DNA from: Rebecca billardiae RCC1528
Lineage: Eukaryota > Haptophyta
DNA length: 64,000 nucleotides
Assembly: GCA_965240325.2 (NCBI GenBank)
Contig: OZ251243.1
Location: forward strand, 1,240,001-1,304,000
Direction of reading: 5' to 3'
Both the position numbers and the translations under genes were made by a program. Under the pieces are notes generated by a model. The model was not told the origin of the DNA. It did not search any database and was given only the letters and a program-made list of their open reading frames with translations. Every line of letters begins with the position of its first letter. The stretch's first letter is position 1. Below, one piece after another: positions 33,146 through 42,216 of the stretch.

Positions 33146-34795
33146 TCAGCGCCACCGGCGCTCGTCGGCAACCGAGCGCGGCGCCGGGCCCCGTCCGCTG
33201 CCATCCTGCCCGGCGGCGCGCCCCTCGCTCTCGGCAGCGCGCACGTGCGCACGCACCGCCGCGGAGAGCGCCTCGTACTCCGCCAGCAGCGCCGCGACCT
33301 CGCCCATCCGCAGCTCCTCCGCGCGCCGCACGTGCGCAAAGCGAAGCCGGCTGGGCGGCGCGGGCGCGGGCGCTGTGCGGCCGGCAGAAGCGTCGGCCGC
33401 GGCGCCCCGCGCCACGGCGGCTCGTGCGGGCACGCTGCCCGGCGCCGTGCGCCCGTCCTCCTCCTGCCGCTCCGGGGCTCGCGCGCCGGGCCCGGACTGC
33501 TGGGCGCTCCGCTGCTCGGGGGCGGCACAGGCAGCGCCCTCTGGAGCGCCCTCCGACGCCGCCATCGCCCCGGCGCCCGCGCGCTCCGCACCCGCCGCGG
33601 CGGCGCCGGGCTGTTTGAGCTGGGGGGCGGCACTCGCGTCTGCGTCCGCGCCGGCGTCAGTGTCGGGCGCAGCGGCCTCGCGCGCCAGCTCGCGCGCCAG
33701 GGCCGCGTCGAACGCCGCCGCCGGGTCCTCCGCCAGCGCCTCGCACAGCCCGTGCCCTGCGCCGCGCGCGCCGTCGCGCCCGCCCGCGTGCGCTTGGGCG
33801 TGCGCGGGCGGTGGGCGGTGCGCGTCCGGCGGCGGCGCGTGTGCGAGCTGCTGGCCGCGGCAGCCGTCGATGAAGGCGAGGGCGGAGAGGCACGCGGTGA
33901 GGAAGTAGTGCGCCTCGCCGTGCAGCCGCAGCGGGTGCCGGCACACGCTCACGTACTGCAGCGCCGCGTGCAGCGCGGGCATGCGCGCGTGCGCCAGCGC
34001 CAGCACGATCGCAGGGAACAGTTCGTCCGCGCCGTGCGCGGCCGCGCACTCCTCCGCCCCGCCCGCGCGCCGGTGCGCGTGCGCCGCGTCGGCGAGCGCG
34101 CGGTTGAGCGTGCGCCCAAAGTTGAGCACGCAGACGAGCTTGTCGCGCGGCGTGCGGTACCGCCCCATCTGCGCGAGCGCCGCCTGCGCCGCCGGCCACG
34201 GCGCGCCCTGCGCGTACGGCGCGCCCAGCCCGAGGTGCGATGGCAGCAGCAGCCGCGACAGCGCGCGCCGGCGCGCGTCGAGGGCGCGCTCGCGCTCGCG
34301 CGCCGCGCCGGCGGGCGGGAGGAGGCGGTCGTGCAGCCGCCCCATCACGTACTTCTCCACGCCGTCGCGCGCCGCGTCCAGCTCCGTCGCGCCCGCGGCC
34401 GACCAGAGCGGGTGCGCGCCCAGCAGCCCGTCCACCTCGTCGTACAGCGCGCGCACGCTGGCGGCGAGGGCGTCGGCGTCGAGGTCGGGCCGCGCGTGCA
34501 CAAGCGAGACAAACCGCTTGAGCAGCCTCACCACATCCGACGCCTCGGGCCGCTGCAGCCGCTCCACGAACGCGCGGCCGGCGTCGGCGAGTGCGCGCGT
34601 GTCGTCCTCGTCGTCCGCGTCGGCGATGCTGATCCACGCGCTGGGCTGCGGCGCGGAGGGCGGCGCGGCGCGCGTGGTCGTGCGGGCGGCGGGCTTCTCC
34701 GGCGCGCCCGCCGTGACCGCGGCGGCCGAGGCCGCCACGCCGGTCGACGGCGCGAGCGGCACCACCTTCAGCGCCGCGGGTGCCGTGGAGGCCAT
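33146..34795 (-). CDS. VPS9-domain Rab5-type guanine nucleotide exchange factor (Rabex-5/VPS9a-like)
   Basis: Single-exon gene of 549 aa. The ATG at 34795 is preferred; an in-frame ATG at 34903 would add 36 residues from a less GC-rich leader. The helical bundle before the catalytic domain contains VEKYVMGRLHDRLLPP, as in Rabex-5. The VPS9 core reads RTPRDKLVCVLNFGRTLNRAL, GADELFPAIVLALAHARMP, LQYVSVCRHP, then GEAHYFLTACLSALAFIDG. This includes the conserved Asp of the catalytic loop in GAD and the Tyr near the end. Such proteins activate Rab5 GTPases on early endosomes. The C-terminal third is Ala/Pro-rich and ends in a helical Glu/Arg segment. No ubiquitin-binding zinc finger is visible. 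Confidence 0.85.
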   Translation of the reverse strand: MASTAPAALKVVPLAPSTGVAASAAAVTAGAPEKPAARTTTRAAPPSAPQPSAWISIADADDEDDTRALADAGRAFVERLQRPEASDVVRLLKRFVSLVHARPDLDADALAASVRALYDEVDGLLGAHPLWSAAGATELDAARDGVEKYVMGRLHDRLLPPAGAARERERALDARRRALSRLLLPSHLGLGAPYAQGAPWPAAQAALAQMGRYRTPRDKLVCVLNFGRTLNRALADAAHAHRRAGGAEECAAAHGADELFPAIVLALAHARMPALHAALQYVSVCRHPLRLHGEAHYFLTACLSALAFIDGCRGQQLAHAPPPDAHRPPPAHAQAHAGGRDGARGAGHGLCEALAEDPAAAFDAALARELAREAAAPDTDAGADADASAAPQLKQPGAAAAGAERAGAGAMAASEGAPEGAACAAPEQRSAQQSGPGARAPERQEEDGRTAPGSVPARAAVARGAAADASAGRTAPAPAPPSRLRFAHVRRAEELRMGEVAALLAEYEALSAAVRAHVRAAESEGRAAGQDGSGRGPAPRSVADERRWR

Positions 34796-35142
34796 CAGCC
34801 AGCTCACACTTGGCCTGAAATCTGGTGCTGCGTTTCGTCCGCGTTCGAAATCGTCCAAATGTGGGCACACGCCGAAGAAGATTCCTTCATCAATCATCAT
34901 CATCAGGCATCAGCACGTACTATTTCATCATCGTCAGGTTTTTGTTAGGCATTGCAGTTTTGCTCACCAAGCGCAAGCCGCCCGCGATGGCGGCCCACGG
35001 CCGGCCTGCCTCGCGCCCCCCCCCCCCGCCTGCGGGTCATGCAGTCATCGTGCAGGCGCGGGGGGCGGCGACGGCGGAGCACCGGGAGCGGCGCCGACAC
35101 GCCGACGCCCTGCCCCGCGCCCACGCGCGCGGCCCGCGCGCC
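34796..35142. other. Intergenic, 347 bp
   Basis: Lies between the VPS9 start and the eIF2A stop. It includes an AT-richer stretch with ATCATCATCATC-like repeats (34887-34912) and a poly-C run at 35019-35027. No gene was seen. Confidence 0.4.
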
Positions 35143-37717
35143 CTAGCGCCACATGCCCGTCTTCGACTCCTGCCGGCGAGACGACGACGCAGCGCGCGCG
35201 TGACGCCAAGGAGACGGCGACGGGTGACGCACGCGGCGGCGCGCCCGAGCGCGTCAGAGTGGGCGGGGGCCATGCCCGCGGCAGACGGCGCGGGCCGCAC
35301 GCGACGGCGCGCCCGCGCGTGCGCCGCGCGCACCTCCTCCACCTTGAGCTCGAGCGCCTGGAGCTCGGCGAGCAGCGCGTCCTCAGATGCAATCTTGTCG
35401 AGCTGGTTCTTCTCGAGAACCTTCCCCGCCTCCTGCGCCTCCCGGAGCTCGGCGATCTGGCGGATCTTCTTCTGCAGCGCGCGCGCCTTCTTCACCGAGT
35501 CGGAGGGGCCGTCGGCGGCGGCGCCGCCCGCCGTCCCGCCGGCCGCGCCGCCGCCCGCCGGCGCAGCGTCGCCCGCCGCGCCGCCGCCCGCGCCGCCGCC
35601 CGCCGCGCCGCCGGCGGGCTTCTTGCCCTTGCGCCCGCGCTTGGCGTCTTCGGGGTCGGCGCCGACGGGGAGGCCGGAGCGCGCGGCGGCGGGTCCTGTG
35701 CCCGCGCGGTCGGTGGCTGGGTCGTACGCGTGGATGTCGTAGCCGGCGGTGCTGCCCGCCTGCCCGCGCCGTGACGGCGGCACGTACTTTTGCGGCTTGG
35801 CCGCCGCACCGCCGCCCGCGCCGCCCGCGCCGCCCGCCGCGGCCGCCGCGGTCGGGCCGGGCTTGACGGGCGGCGGCTTGGGGTGCGCGCCGTGCGGCGC
35901 GGGCGCGAGGGTGGCCTCCTCGAGCTCGGTGAAGAGCGCGTGCTTCGCCACCGTGCCGTCGGGCCGCCACAGCCTGTACCCGTTCTCGACGCGCAGCCGC
36001 GGGAAGAGCGTCGAGGTGAGGAGGAAGTTGGAGTCGGCGGTCCACTCGCACCCGACGGTCATGTGCGCGTCCACGCAGGCCAGCCGCGCCTTGCGCTCCA
36101 CGTCCCACAGCTCGAGGCCGCCGCCCACGTTGCCGAAGCCGCCGAGCGCGACGAGGTGGCCGTGCGGGCACCAGCGCACCGTGTTGCGCGCCGCCTCGCC
36201 GCCAAAGCTGAAGAGCGGCGTGAACTGCGTGTCGTACAGCACGATGGCTGCGGGCATGAAGCCGTGGACCACGATGAAGGTGTCGGCGGTCGGGCACCAG
36301 GCCACGTCGTGGATCGGGCCTGGCGGGGGGGCGCGCGCGCGGAGAGGGGCGGGGCGGAGGCGAGGCGGGGCGGAGGGGAGGTCGGGGGCCGAGCGGGCGC
36401 GCTCGGCCGCGCACAAGCGGCGCGCGCGCGCGCGCGCGGCCGCCTTCGGCAGTGGCCACCCCGCGCGGCAGGCAGCGGACACCGACCGCGCGGGGCGTGC
36501 GTGGCCGCGTGCGCGCGCGCGGTGTGCGCAGCTGCTGTGCAGGAGCTACTATCAGAAAACCCCTCATGGCGAGCAGCGGGGCTGTCAGCGAATCTCCCGC
36601 CCGCGAGGCGCGCGCGCGCGCCCCGCGGTGCATGTCGGCACGCGCGCCCCCCGGAGCGCGGCCACGCGGCCAGCGAGGGCCGACGGCCGCGCCCCGGCGT
36701 CCGTGGGCGCGCCCTGTGCCGTGTGTGCCCGTGTGCGCGCTGTGCGCTGTGGTGCCCGCTGCCGTGCGCGCGGCGCGCTTGCTTCGCGGCCGCGCGCGCG
36801 CGCGCACCCTCCTTGACGCGCGGCACGTTGCCCTCGCCCTTGCCCCCCTTGCCCGCGCTGCTCGCGGGCAGCCAGAACAGGTTGCTCTCGCCGTAGTACG
36901 AGCGGCCGCTCTTGTCCTCGTCCGTGTGCGTCTGCACCAGCAGCCCGCAGCCGGAGGGCGCCCACTTGAGCTCGACGTGCTGCGCCTTGTAGAACGACTT
37001 GGTGGCGACGTACGCGCCGGGCTCGAGCTGCGGGTGCTCGTACACGCGCACCAGCGCCGGCCCGCCCTTCTGCTCCGGCACGAACGTCGCCAGCCGGTAC
37101 GGGCCGCCGCTCCCCGCCGACGGCGCGGGCGCGAGCGCAAACTTGGAGACGCCCGCCAGCTTGAGCCGCGCGCTCACCGGGCCGGCGCCCGGGCCGATCG
37201 TGCCGTCGTAGAAGTGGATCTCGTTGGTGACGAGCTGCGCGGAGAGCGCCTCGTCCGACGTCCACGGCGTCGACGGCCACTTGTCCCGCGCGAAGTTCTT
37301 CTGCTTGAAGCGCGAGACGACGGCGGCGCCGCGGCCGCCGTCCGCGTCCGCCGCGCCCGGCGCCGCGCCGCCCGCGGGCGGCGCGAGGCGCCAGACGAGG
37401 AGGTTGCCGTCCGAGCCGTCGACGAGCTTCTCCCACGTCACGAGGAACGTCGAGCGCGGCGAGAACGCCACCGCCGTCACCGCCGGCCGCTCGATCGCCG
37501 CGAGCACGCGCCAGTCGCCGCCGTTCGCATGCACGCGCACGCCGCCCTGCCGCGCGTCGAGCACGGCCATGAAGCGGCCGTCGGCGGAGAAGACGGCGGA
37601 GGAGGCGGCGCCGATCGGCGCGTCGGGCAGCGCCTCGAGCTCCGGCGCGCCCGAGAGCAGCTGCGCGCCATCCTTGCTGCGCACGAAGAGCGCGATCGGC
37701 GGCGGCGACGACGCCAT
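35143..37717 (-). CDS. EIF2A: Eukaryotic translation initiation factor 2A
   Basis: Exons 37717-36808, 36319-35334 and 35169-35143 give 640 aa. Introns are 36320-36807 (488 nt, phase 1) and 35170-35333 (164 nt, phase 0); both donors are GTGCGC. The last exon is only 27 nt (eight residues plus TAG). WD-type propeller features are VAFSPRSTFLVTWEK, WTSDEALSAQLVTNEIHFYD, LLVQTHTDEDKSGRSYYGES, GPIHDVAWCPTADTFIVVHG, LGGFGNVGGGLELWDV and a KYVPPSRR motif. A C-terminal Lys/Glu coiled coil (KKIRQIAELREAQEAGK) follows. eIF2A delivers initiator tRNA in eIF2-independent initiation. The large Gly/Ala linker before the coiled coil is a lineage-type expansion. The 27-nt exon is supported by the frame and by matching splice sites. 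Confidence 0.9.
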
Positions 37718-38393
37718 CGCGCTGCGCCCTCGCCTCGACGTGGCGGTCCGGGGGGCTGGGCTCGCAAAGTCGCCACCGGACTCAAAACCTCCGCCATCAT
37801 TACCCCCATTCGAGGAACTGCAGAACTCACGACGGTAAAACGCAATCAAGGAATCAAGCTGCGCTTCAGGTTCGAGTGATACAAATTGATATGCGAGACA
37901 TCCATTTTATCGTGCGCTTCCACGCCTCATAATCATGTGCAGGGGCTGGAGGTCGAACTCCAACGAAAATCTGCTGCTCATCAGCAATTCCAACGGTACA
38001 GACGTTTATTACCCGTAGTTTGAACCCCCTTATACTTCCTTATCACTGACCGATCATATGCATACCGGTTCCAACCGGCGCGGATGATTGTGAGCACCCT
38101 TTTTACCAAGGGAGACTTGGCTATCTCCCTTGTTTTTACATTTTGTTTGAGTCGTTTGGGCACCGAGATCACATGAAGGAGGAGAGATCTCGCAGTCTCG
38201 CGCCGCTTCGCTACTTTTGGCTTGATGAATCTTGTGGGAATCTTTTAACCTCCACTCCGCCGCCGGGTATGTAAATATGTATCTCCCGAGCGACCGGTGG
38301 TTCCTGCGCGGGCAGATTCAGGATTGGCATCGGTTGGGGTCGCCAAAGCCCAAACCGAGCTGCCGTCGTCGCCACCCGCCGATCCACCTGCTG
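37718..38393. other. Divergent intergenic region with an AT-rich core
   Basis: 676 bp between eIF2A (minus) and the F-box gene (plus). About 37850-38290 is clearly less GC-rich than its surroundings (for example TTATACTTCCTTATCACTGA). It contains a short open frame on the minus strand (about 37981-38172, non-ATG start) and a T-arm-like string near 37945. Neither is convincing as a gene. Organelle-derived or viral DNA is possible. Confidence 0.45.
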
Positions 38394-39845
38394 ATGCCTC
38401 CGCCCAACTGTCCAACGCCGTCCACGCCCGGCGCGGCGGCCGCGGACGGCCTGCTCTCGCTCGACGAGGACGCGCTGTTCGGCGTGCTCTCCCAGCTCGA
38501 CGCGCGCTCGCTCGCGCGCGCCGGGCACACCTGCTCCGCCCTGCGCGCCGCCGCGGCGAGCGAGGCGCTCTGGGCGCCACACGCCGCCGCCGCGCTCGGC
38601 GTCCCGCCGCACCTGCTGGAGGACGCGCCGCAGGCGGGCGGCGGCGCGGCGGGCGCGTACGCCGCGGCGCGCTACGCGCACACCTGCGACCTCTGCCGCC
38701 AGCGCATGCGCCGCGCCCGCCCCGTCGACGCGTGCGGCGGCGCGCGCCGCTCGCGCGCGAGCGCGCGCGAGCCGCCGTGCGAGTGCACCGTGCTCCGGCG
38801 CTCGCGGCTGCGGATGCCGCGCGTGGGGAAGCCGCCGCTCGTGGTCGCCTCGCTCTCGATGGACCGCGTGCGCGACTCGGGCTCCGTCGACTGGCCGCCC
38901 ATGCGCGACGCGCTCTCGGACGTGCTCGCGCCCGCGTTCAACCTCGAGCTGCGCGCGGCCGTCACGCTCGACGAGCGGCTGCTGGGCGGCGCGCACGTGC
39001 TCGTGCTGAACATGACGAGCGCGGAGGAGGCGCTGAGCGGCGCGGAGCGCGAGTGCCTCCAGCGCTACGTCCAGCGCGGCGGCGTCGCCATCCTCAACGC
39101 CTTCTCCTCCTGGAGCGCCAACGCGTGCTGGAACGAGGACGTGGTCGGCTGGCTCGGCGTGGCGACCGCGCGCGGCGCGCCGTTCGGCAGCCGGCGCAAG
39201 TGGCCGGTGTCGGTGCAGACGAAGCGCTCGCTCGCGACGCTGCTCGACGGCGGCGCGCTGCTCGACGGCCCCTTCGGCTCGGTGCGCTACCTCGAGAACG
39301 TCGGCGCCACCGAGTACGCGCTCTCATCGCGCTTCTACGGCGCGGGCGGCATCGCGCGCGCGCTGTGCGGCGGCGGCCGGCCGGGCGCGACGGACGCGTC
39401 CGACCTGGCGGTGCTCTCGCACGGGCCGGTGGGCGACGGGCTGGTGCTGCTCTGCTCGAACATGCACTGGATGGTCGGCGAGGCCGGCTGGCACGGCGGC
39501 TTCCTCGCCGCCAGCGCCGCGGCGCCGAGCGCGCCCGACGGGCACTGGTGGCAGTACGAGACGGCGCGCGCGGCGCGCGCCGCGCACACAAACGGCGCCG
39601 GCGCGGAGGAGCTCAAGGCGGCGCCGGCGCTCGCCGCGGCGACGTTCCGCGCGTGGCAGCAGAGCCAGCACGCCAACGACAACGCCGTGCTGCTGCTCAA
39701 CCTCGCCGCGCACGCCGCGTGCTCGCAGCCGGGCGGCGTCGCCCTGCGCGCGCCGCGCGCGCCGGGCACGGCGCCCGCGCGCGGCTCGGCGCCGGACGGC
39801 GCCGAGCTTCGCGGCCGGCCGCGCCGAGTGAGCGGCCGCGCGTAA
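38394..39845 (+). CDS. F-box protein with a GATase1-like C-terminal region
   Basis: 483 aa from the ATG at 38394. An in-frame ATG at 38277 would add 39 residues from the AT-richer leader. An F-box lies near residues 20-70: LLSLDEDALFGVLSQLDARSLARAGHTCSALRA... followed by ...ALWAPHAA. A Cys-rich stretch follows (HTCDLCRQRMRRARP, CECTV). The rest, from about residue 150, resembles a class I glutamine amidotransferase-like or ThuA-like fold: LVVASLSMDRVRDSG, ECLQRYVQRGGVAILNAFSSW, VLSHGPVGDGLVLLCSNMHWM. No catalytic Cys/His set can be pointed to. An SCF ubiquitin-ligase substrate receptor is the likely role. No intron. Confidence 0.7.
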   Translation: MPPPNCPTPSTPGAAAADGLLSLDEDALFGVLSQLDARSLARAGHTCSALRAAAASEALWAPHAAAALGVPPHLLEDAPQAGGGAAGAYAAARYAHTCDLCRQRMRRARPVDACGGARRSRASAREPPCECTVLRRSRLRMPRVGKPPLVVASLSMDRVRDSGSVDWPPMRDALSDVLAPAFNLELRAAVTLDERLLGGAHVLVLNMTSAEEALSGAERECLQRYVQRGGVAILNAFSSWSANACWNEDVVGWLGVATARGAPFGSRRKWPVSVQTKRSLATLLDGGALLDGPFGSVRYLENVGATEYALSSRFYGAGGIARALCGGGRPGATDASDLAVLSHGPVGDGLVLLCSNMHWMVGEAGWHGGFLAASAAAPSAPDGHWWQYETARAARAAHTNGAGAEELKAAPALAAATFRAWQQSQHANDNAVLLLNLAAHAACSQPGGVALRAPRAPGTAPARGSAPDGAELRGRPRRVSGRA

Positions 39846-40265
39846 CGCGCGAGGCCGCGAGCAGCCGCCGCCGCCGGGTAGCGGTGCACCCCCGCCGCGC
39901 GCGCGCGGCCCATTGTCCGTTCAGCGTCCGCCCCTGCGCCCTCGGCCCTGCCCGCCGTCCCGTCGTTGCACGGCCGGACTGGCGTCGGACCGGAGGCGCT
40001 CGTCTGACTCTGCTGCTGGCAGCGGAGATGCAGCAGGCCGCGCTGCCAATGAGCTTTCAGTCTGATCAGCATCAGTGCATCAGTCGTAGCAGCATATATG
40101 AGTCTGCGCTGTGACAATATATCAGTTCATTATTCGTATCCGCCGCGTCGCGTCGGCGGTATCGATCCGGCCTCATCGGAGAGTCTCAGTGGTGATCGAG
40201 ATTCGAGTATATCGACGACTCAGCACAGCAGGCCACGACAGCGCGGCACTGGCGACGCTGCGCCG
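39846..40265. other. Intergenic, 420 bp between convergent genes
   Basis: 3' regions of the F-box and GT61 genes. It has mixed composition with TATATATG-like strings near 40095, and no supported feature. Confidence 0.4.
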
Positions 40266-42083
40266 TCACCCCCGTCGATACGGCGGTGCTGCGGCAGCCG
40301 TCGCCGCGCGTCGCGCGGCGCCGCCGGCATCGTCGGTTGTGGCTGCGCCGCGCTGCGCGGCGCGAGCGGACGGTGCGCGCTGCCACGCGGCCGCGTGAGC
40401 GGGCGCGGCGGTGCGCTTCGCCTCCGCCCTGAGCCGCCTGGCGACCGGGTCGAGCTCGCGGATCGCCTTGAGCACGGCGGCGATGTCGACGACGGCGTCG
40501 TGCTCGTTCGAGTTGTACTTCCACGGGGGCGGGCACGGCCGCGCGGGCATCGTCGCGCTGCGCGGCGCGGGCACGATCCGCGCGGCCGAGCGCATCTGGT
40601 ACGGCACGCCGCGCGCCTCCTCCGCGCACGGCGCCGTGCGCAGCTCGAGCACGGCCGCGTCGCGCGGCGTGAAGTAGCCGAGGGTGAGCCCGGCGCCGTG
40701 CACGCCCAGCAGCGTGGAGGAGTTGGCGACGACGCCCACCTGCGCCTCGAGCGGCATGCACTCGAGCGACGCCACCGTCACCGCCATCCCCTCGTCGCGC
40801 AGCGCCTCCGCGAGATAGTCGATGTTGAGGATGCGGCGCGCGCGCAGCCGGTGCACGATCGTGACGCGCGGCGCGCGCCACACGCGGCCCACGTGCTCGG
40901 GTGGCGGCGGGAGGCGGAGCCGGCGGTGCGCGGCGGCGACGATGTCGGGCGGGCCGCGGAAGACGCTGCCGTTCGGCTTGGGCCAGCCCTCCCACGCGTG
41001 CGCGCCGCCGCCCGAGCGCGCGTGCGCGCCCTCGCACGCGCGCGAGAGGCGTGCGCGCTGGCCGTGCCGCGCGGCCGTCTCCAGCCACGCCTCGACGTGC
41101 GCGCGCCGGAAGCAGAGGGCCAGCTCGCGCTCGGCGGCGGGGTGCACGAAGTAGGAGGGCGCGCCGTCGGCGGCGAGCTCCCACATCCGCCCCGCCGCCG
41201 ACGGCCGGAGCAGCTGCCTGTTCACCCCGAGCAGCAGCCGCAGCCCCGGCCCCACGCCCTCGCGCGCGCACCGCAGCGCGCGCGTGAGGCTGCCGACCTC
41301 CTCCAGCAGTGCGTGGAACACGTTGCGGATGCCGAAGCGGAAGTGCGGCGTGACGAGCGCCCAGGTGCCGCCGAGCCAGACGCGGTGGGGCGCGGGCACG
41401 TCGTCCGCCGAGCGCGCCTCCGCCAGCCGGTACGCAAAGTGCCGCGGCCGCGCGACGCTGCCCCAGCGGCCCGCGTGCAGCGGCAGCGGCGGCGGCGCGC
41501 CCGGCCCAGATCGCATCTCGCCGCCGCCGCCGCCGCCGCCGCCGAGCAGGTAGAGCGTGCGGTTGAACCAGCACACGTCCTGCGCGGCGAGCATCTGCTT
41601 GCCGTCGCCCTCGCGGCACGCGCGGATCGAGCAGCGCGACGTCGCGCCGGGCGGCGCGGGCTCCGCGCCCTCGGCGGCGGCGAGCGCGCGCGCAGACTCG
41701 ACGGTGAGCGGCTGCTGCCACAGCCGCGCGGCCACCGCCGGGTCCGGGTCCATGGCGAAGGGCGCGCACTGCGCGGTGCGGAAGCGGATCGTGTCGGGGG
41801 CGAAGCGGATCCCCTCGCGCACCGCCGACGTCACGTGCGGCCGGCCGTCGCCCGGCGGCGCCGCCGGCTCGGCGGCATCGGCCGGCGCGGCCGGCGCGAC
41901 GCGCACCGCCGCGCCCGGCGCCGCGTCGCCGGCGCGCTGCGCGGCGAAGGGCAGGGCGAGCAGGGCGCAGCCGAGCACGAGCGCGAACGCGGGCAGCGCC
42001 GCGTGCGCGCAGCCGCTCGCGCCCTCGCGCGCCGCCGCCGCGCGCCGCGGCGAGCTCGCTCCCGCGCCGTGATTCGGCTCCAT
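40266..42083 (-). CDS. GT61-family glycosyltransferase (type II membrane protein)
   Basis: Single-exon gene of 605 aa from the ATG at 42083. After a short cytosolic tail there is one signal-anchor helix (HAALPAFALVLGCALLALPF, about residues 28-47), as in Golgi glycosyltransferases. The lumenal domain shows the GT61 layout: WLGGTWALVTPHFRFGIRN, FHALLEEVGSLTRAL, VTIVHRLRARRILN, then YLAEALRDEGMAVTVASLE, VGVVANSSTLLGVHGAGLTLG and VLELRTAPC. The VHGAGL motif is diagnostic. GT61 enzymes include EOGT, plant xylosyl/arabinosyltransferases and POMGNT2-like proteins; the donor sugar cannot be told. The C-terminal Arg/Ala-rich tail looks disordered. It is divergent from the DNAJB13-like gene. Confidence 0.85.
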   Translation of the reverse strand: MEPNHGAGASSPRRAAAAREGASGCAHAALPAFALVLGCALLALPFAAQRAGDAAPGAAVRVAPAAPADAAEPAAPPGDGRPHVTSAVREGIRFAPDTIRFRTAQCAPFAMDPDPAVAARLWQQPLTVESARALAAAEGAEPAPPGATSRCSIRACREGDGKQMLAAQDVCWFNRTLYLLGGGGGGGGEMRSGPGAPPPLPLHAGRWGSVARPRHFAYRLAEARSADDVPAPHRVWLGGTWALVTPHFRFGIRNVFHALLEEVGSLTRALRCAREGVGPGLRLLLGVNRQLLRPSAAGRMWELAADGAPSYFVHPAAERELALCFRRAHVEAWLETAARHGQRARLSRACEGAHARSGGGAHAWEGWPKPNGSVFRGPPDIVAAAHRRLRLPPPPEHVGRVWRAPRVTIVHRLRARRILNIDYLAEALRDEGMAVTVASLECMPLEAQVGVVANSSTLLGVHGAGLTLGYFTPRDAAVLELRTAPCAEEARGVPYQMRSAARIVPAPRSATMPARPCPPPWKYNSNEHDAVVDIAAVLKAIRELDPVARRLRAEAKRTAAPAHAAAWQRAPSARAAQRGAATTDDAGGAARRAATAAAAPPYRRG

Positions 42084-42216
42084 CGTGCGCTTCCCTTCAG
42101 CCGTTGCATCGGCAGGCGGCAGATTCGTCAATGCCGACAGCCAAAGCGACTCTTGTCGTTCAGTCTTCAAGCCGTGTTCAGCGGGTGGGAGGGCTGGGCA
42201 TTCGGTAACGACCACG
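42084..42216. promoter_or_regulatory. Short divergent promoter region
   Basis: 133 bp between the GT61 (minus) and DNAJB13-like (plus) start codons, locally less GC-rich (AGATTCGTCAATGCCGACAG). Bidirectional core promoter by position only. Confidence 0.45.

Noticed and set aside
37925-38000. Second tRNA-like T-arm (GAGTTCGACCTCC on the minus strand)
   Set aside because: The loop would be eight bases and no D-arm or acceptor stem fits.
37981-38172. Minus-strand frame of about 63 codons in the AT-rich patch
   Set aside because: It begins at GTG rather than ATG and has no recognisable family; kept only as an oddity.
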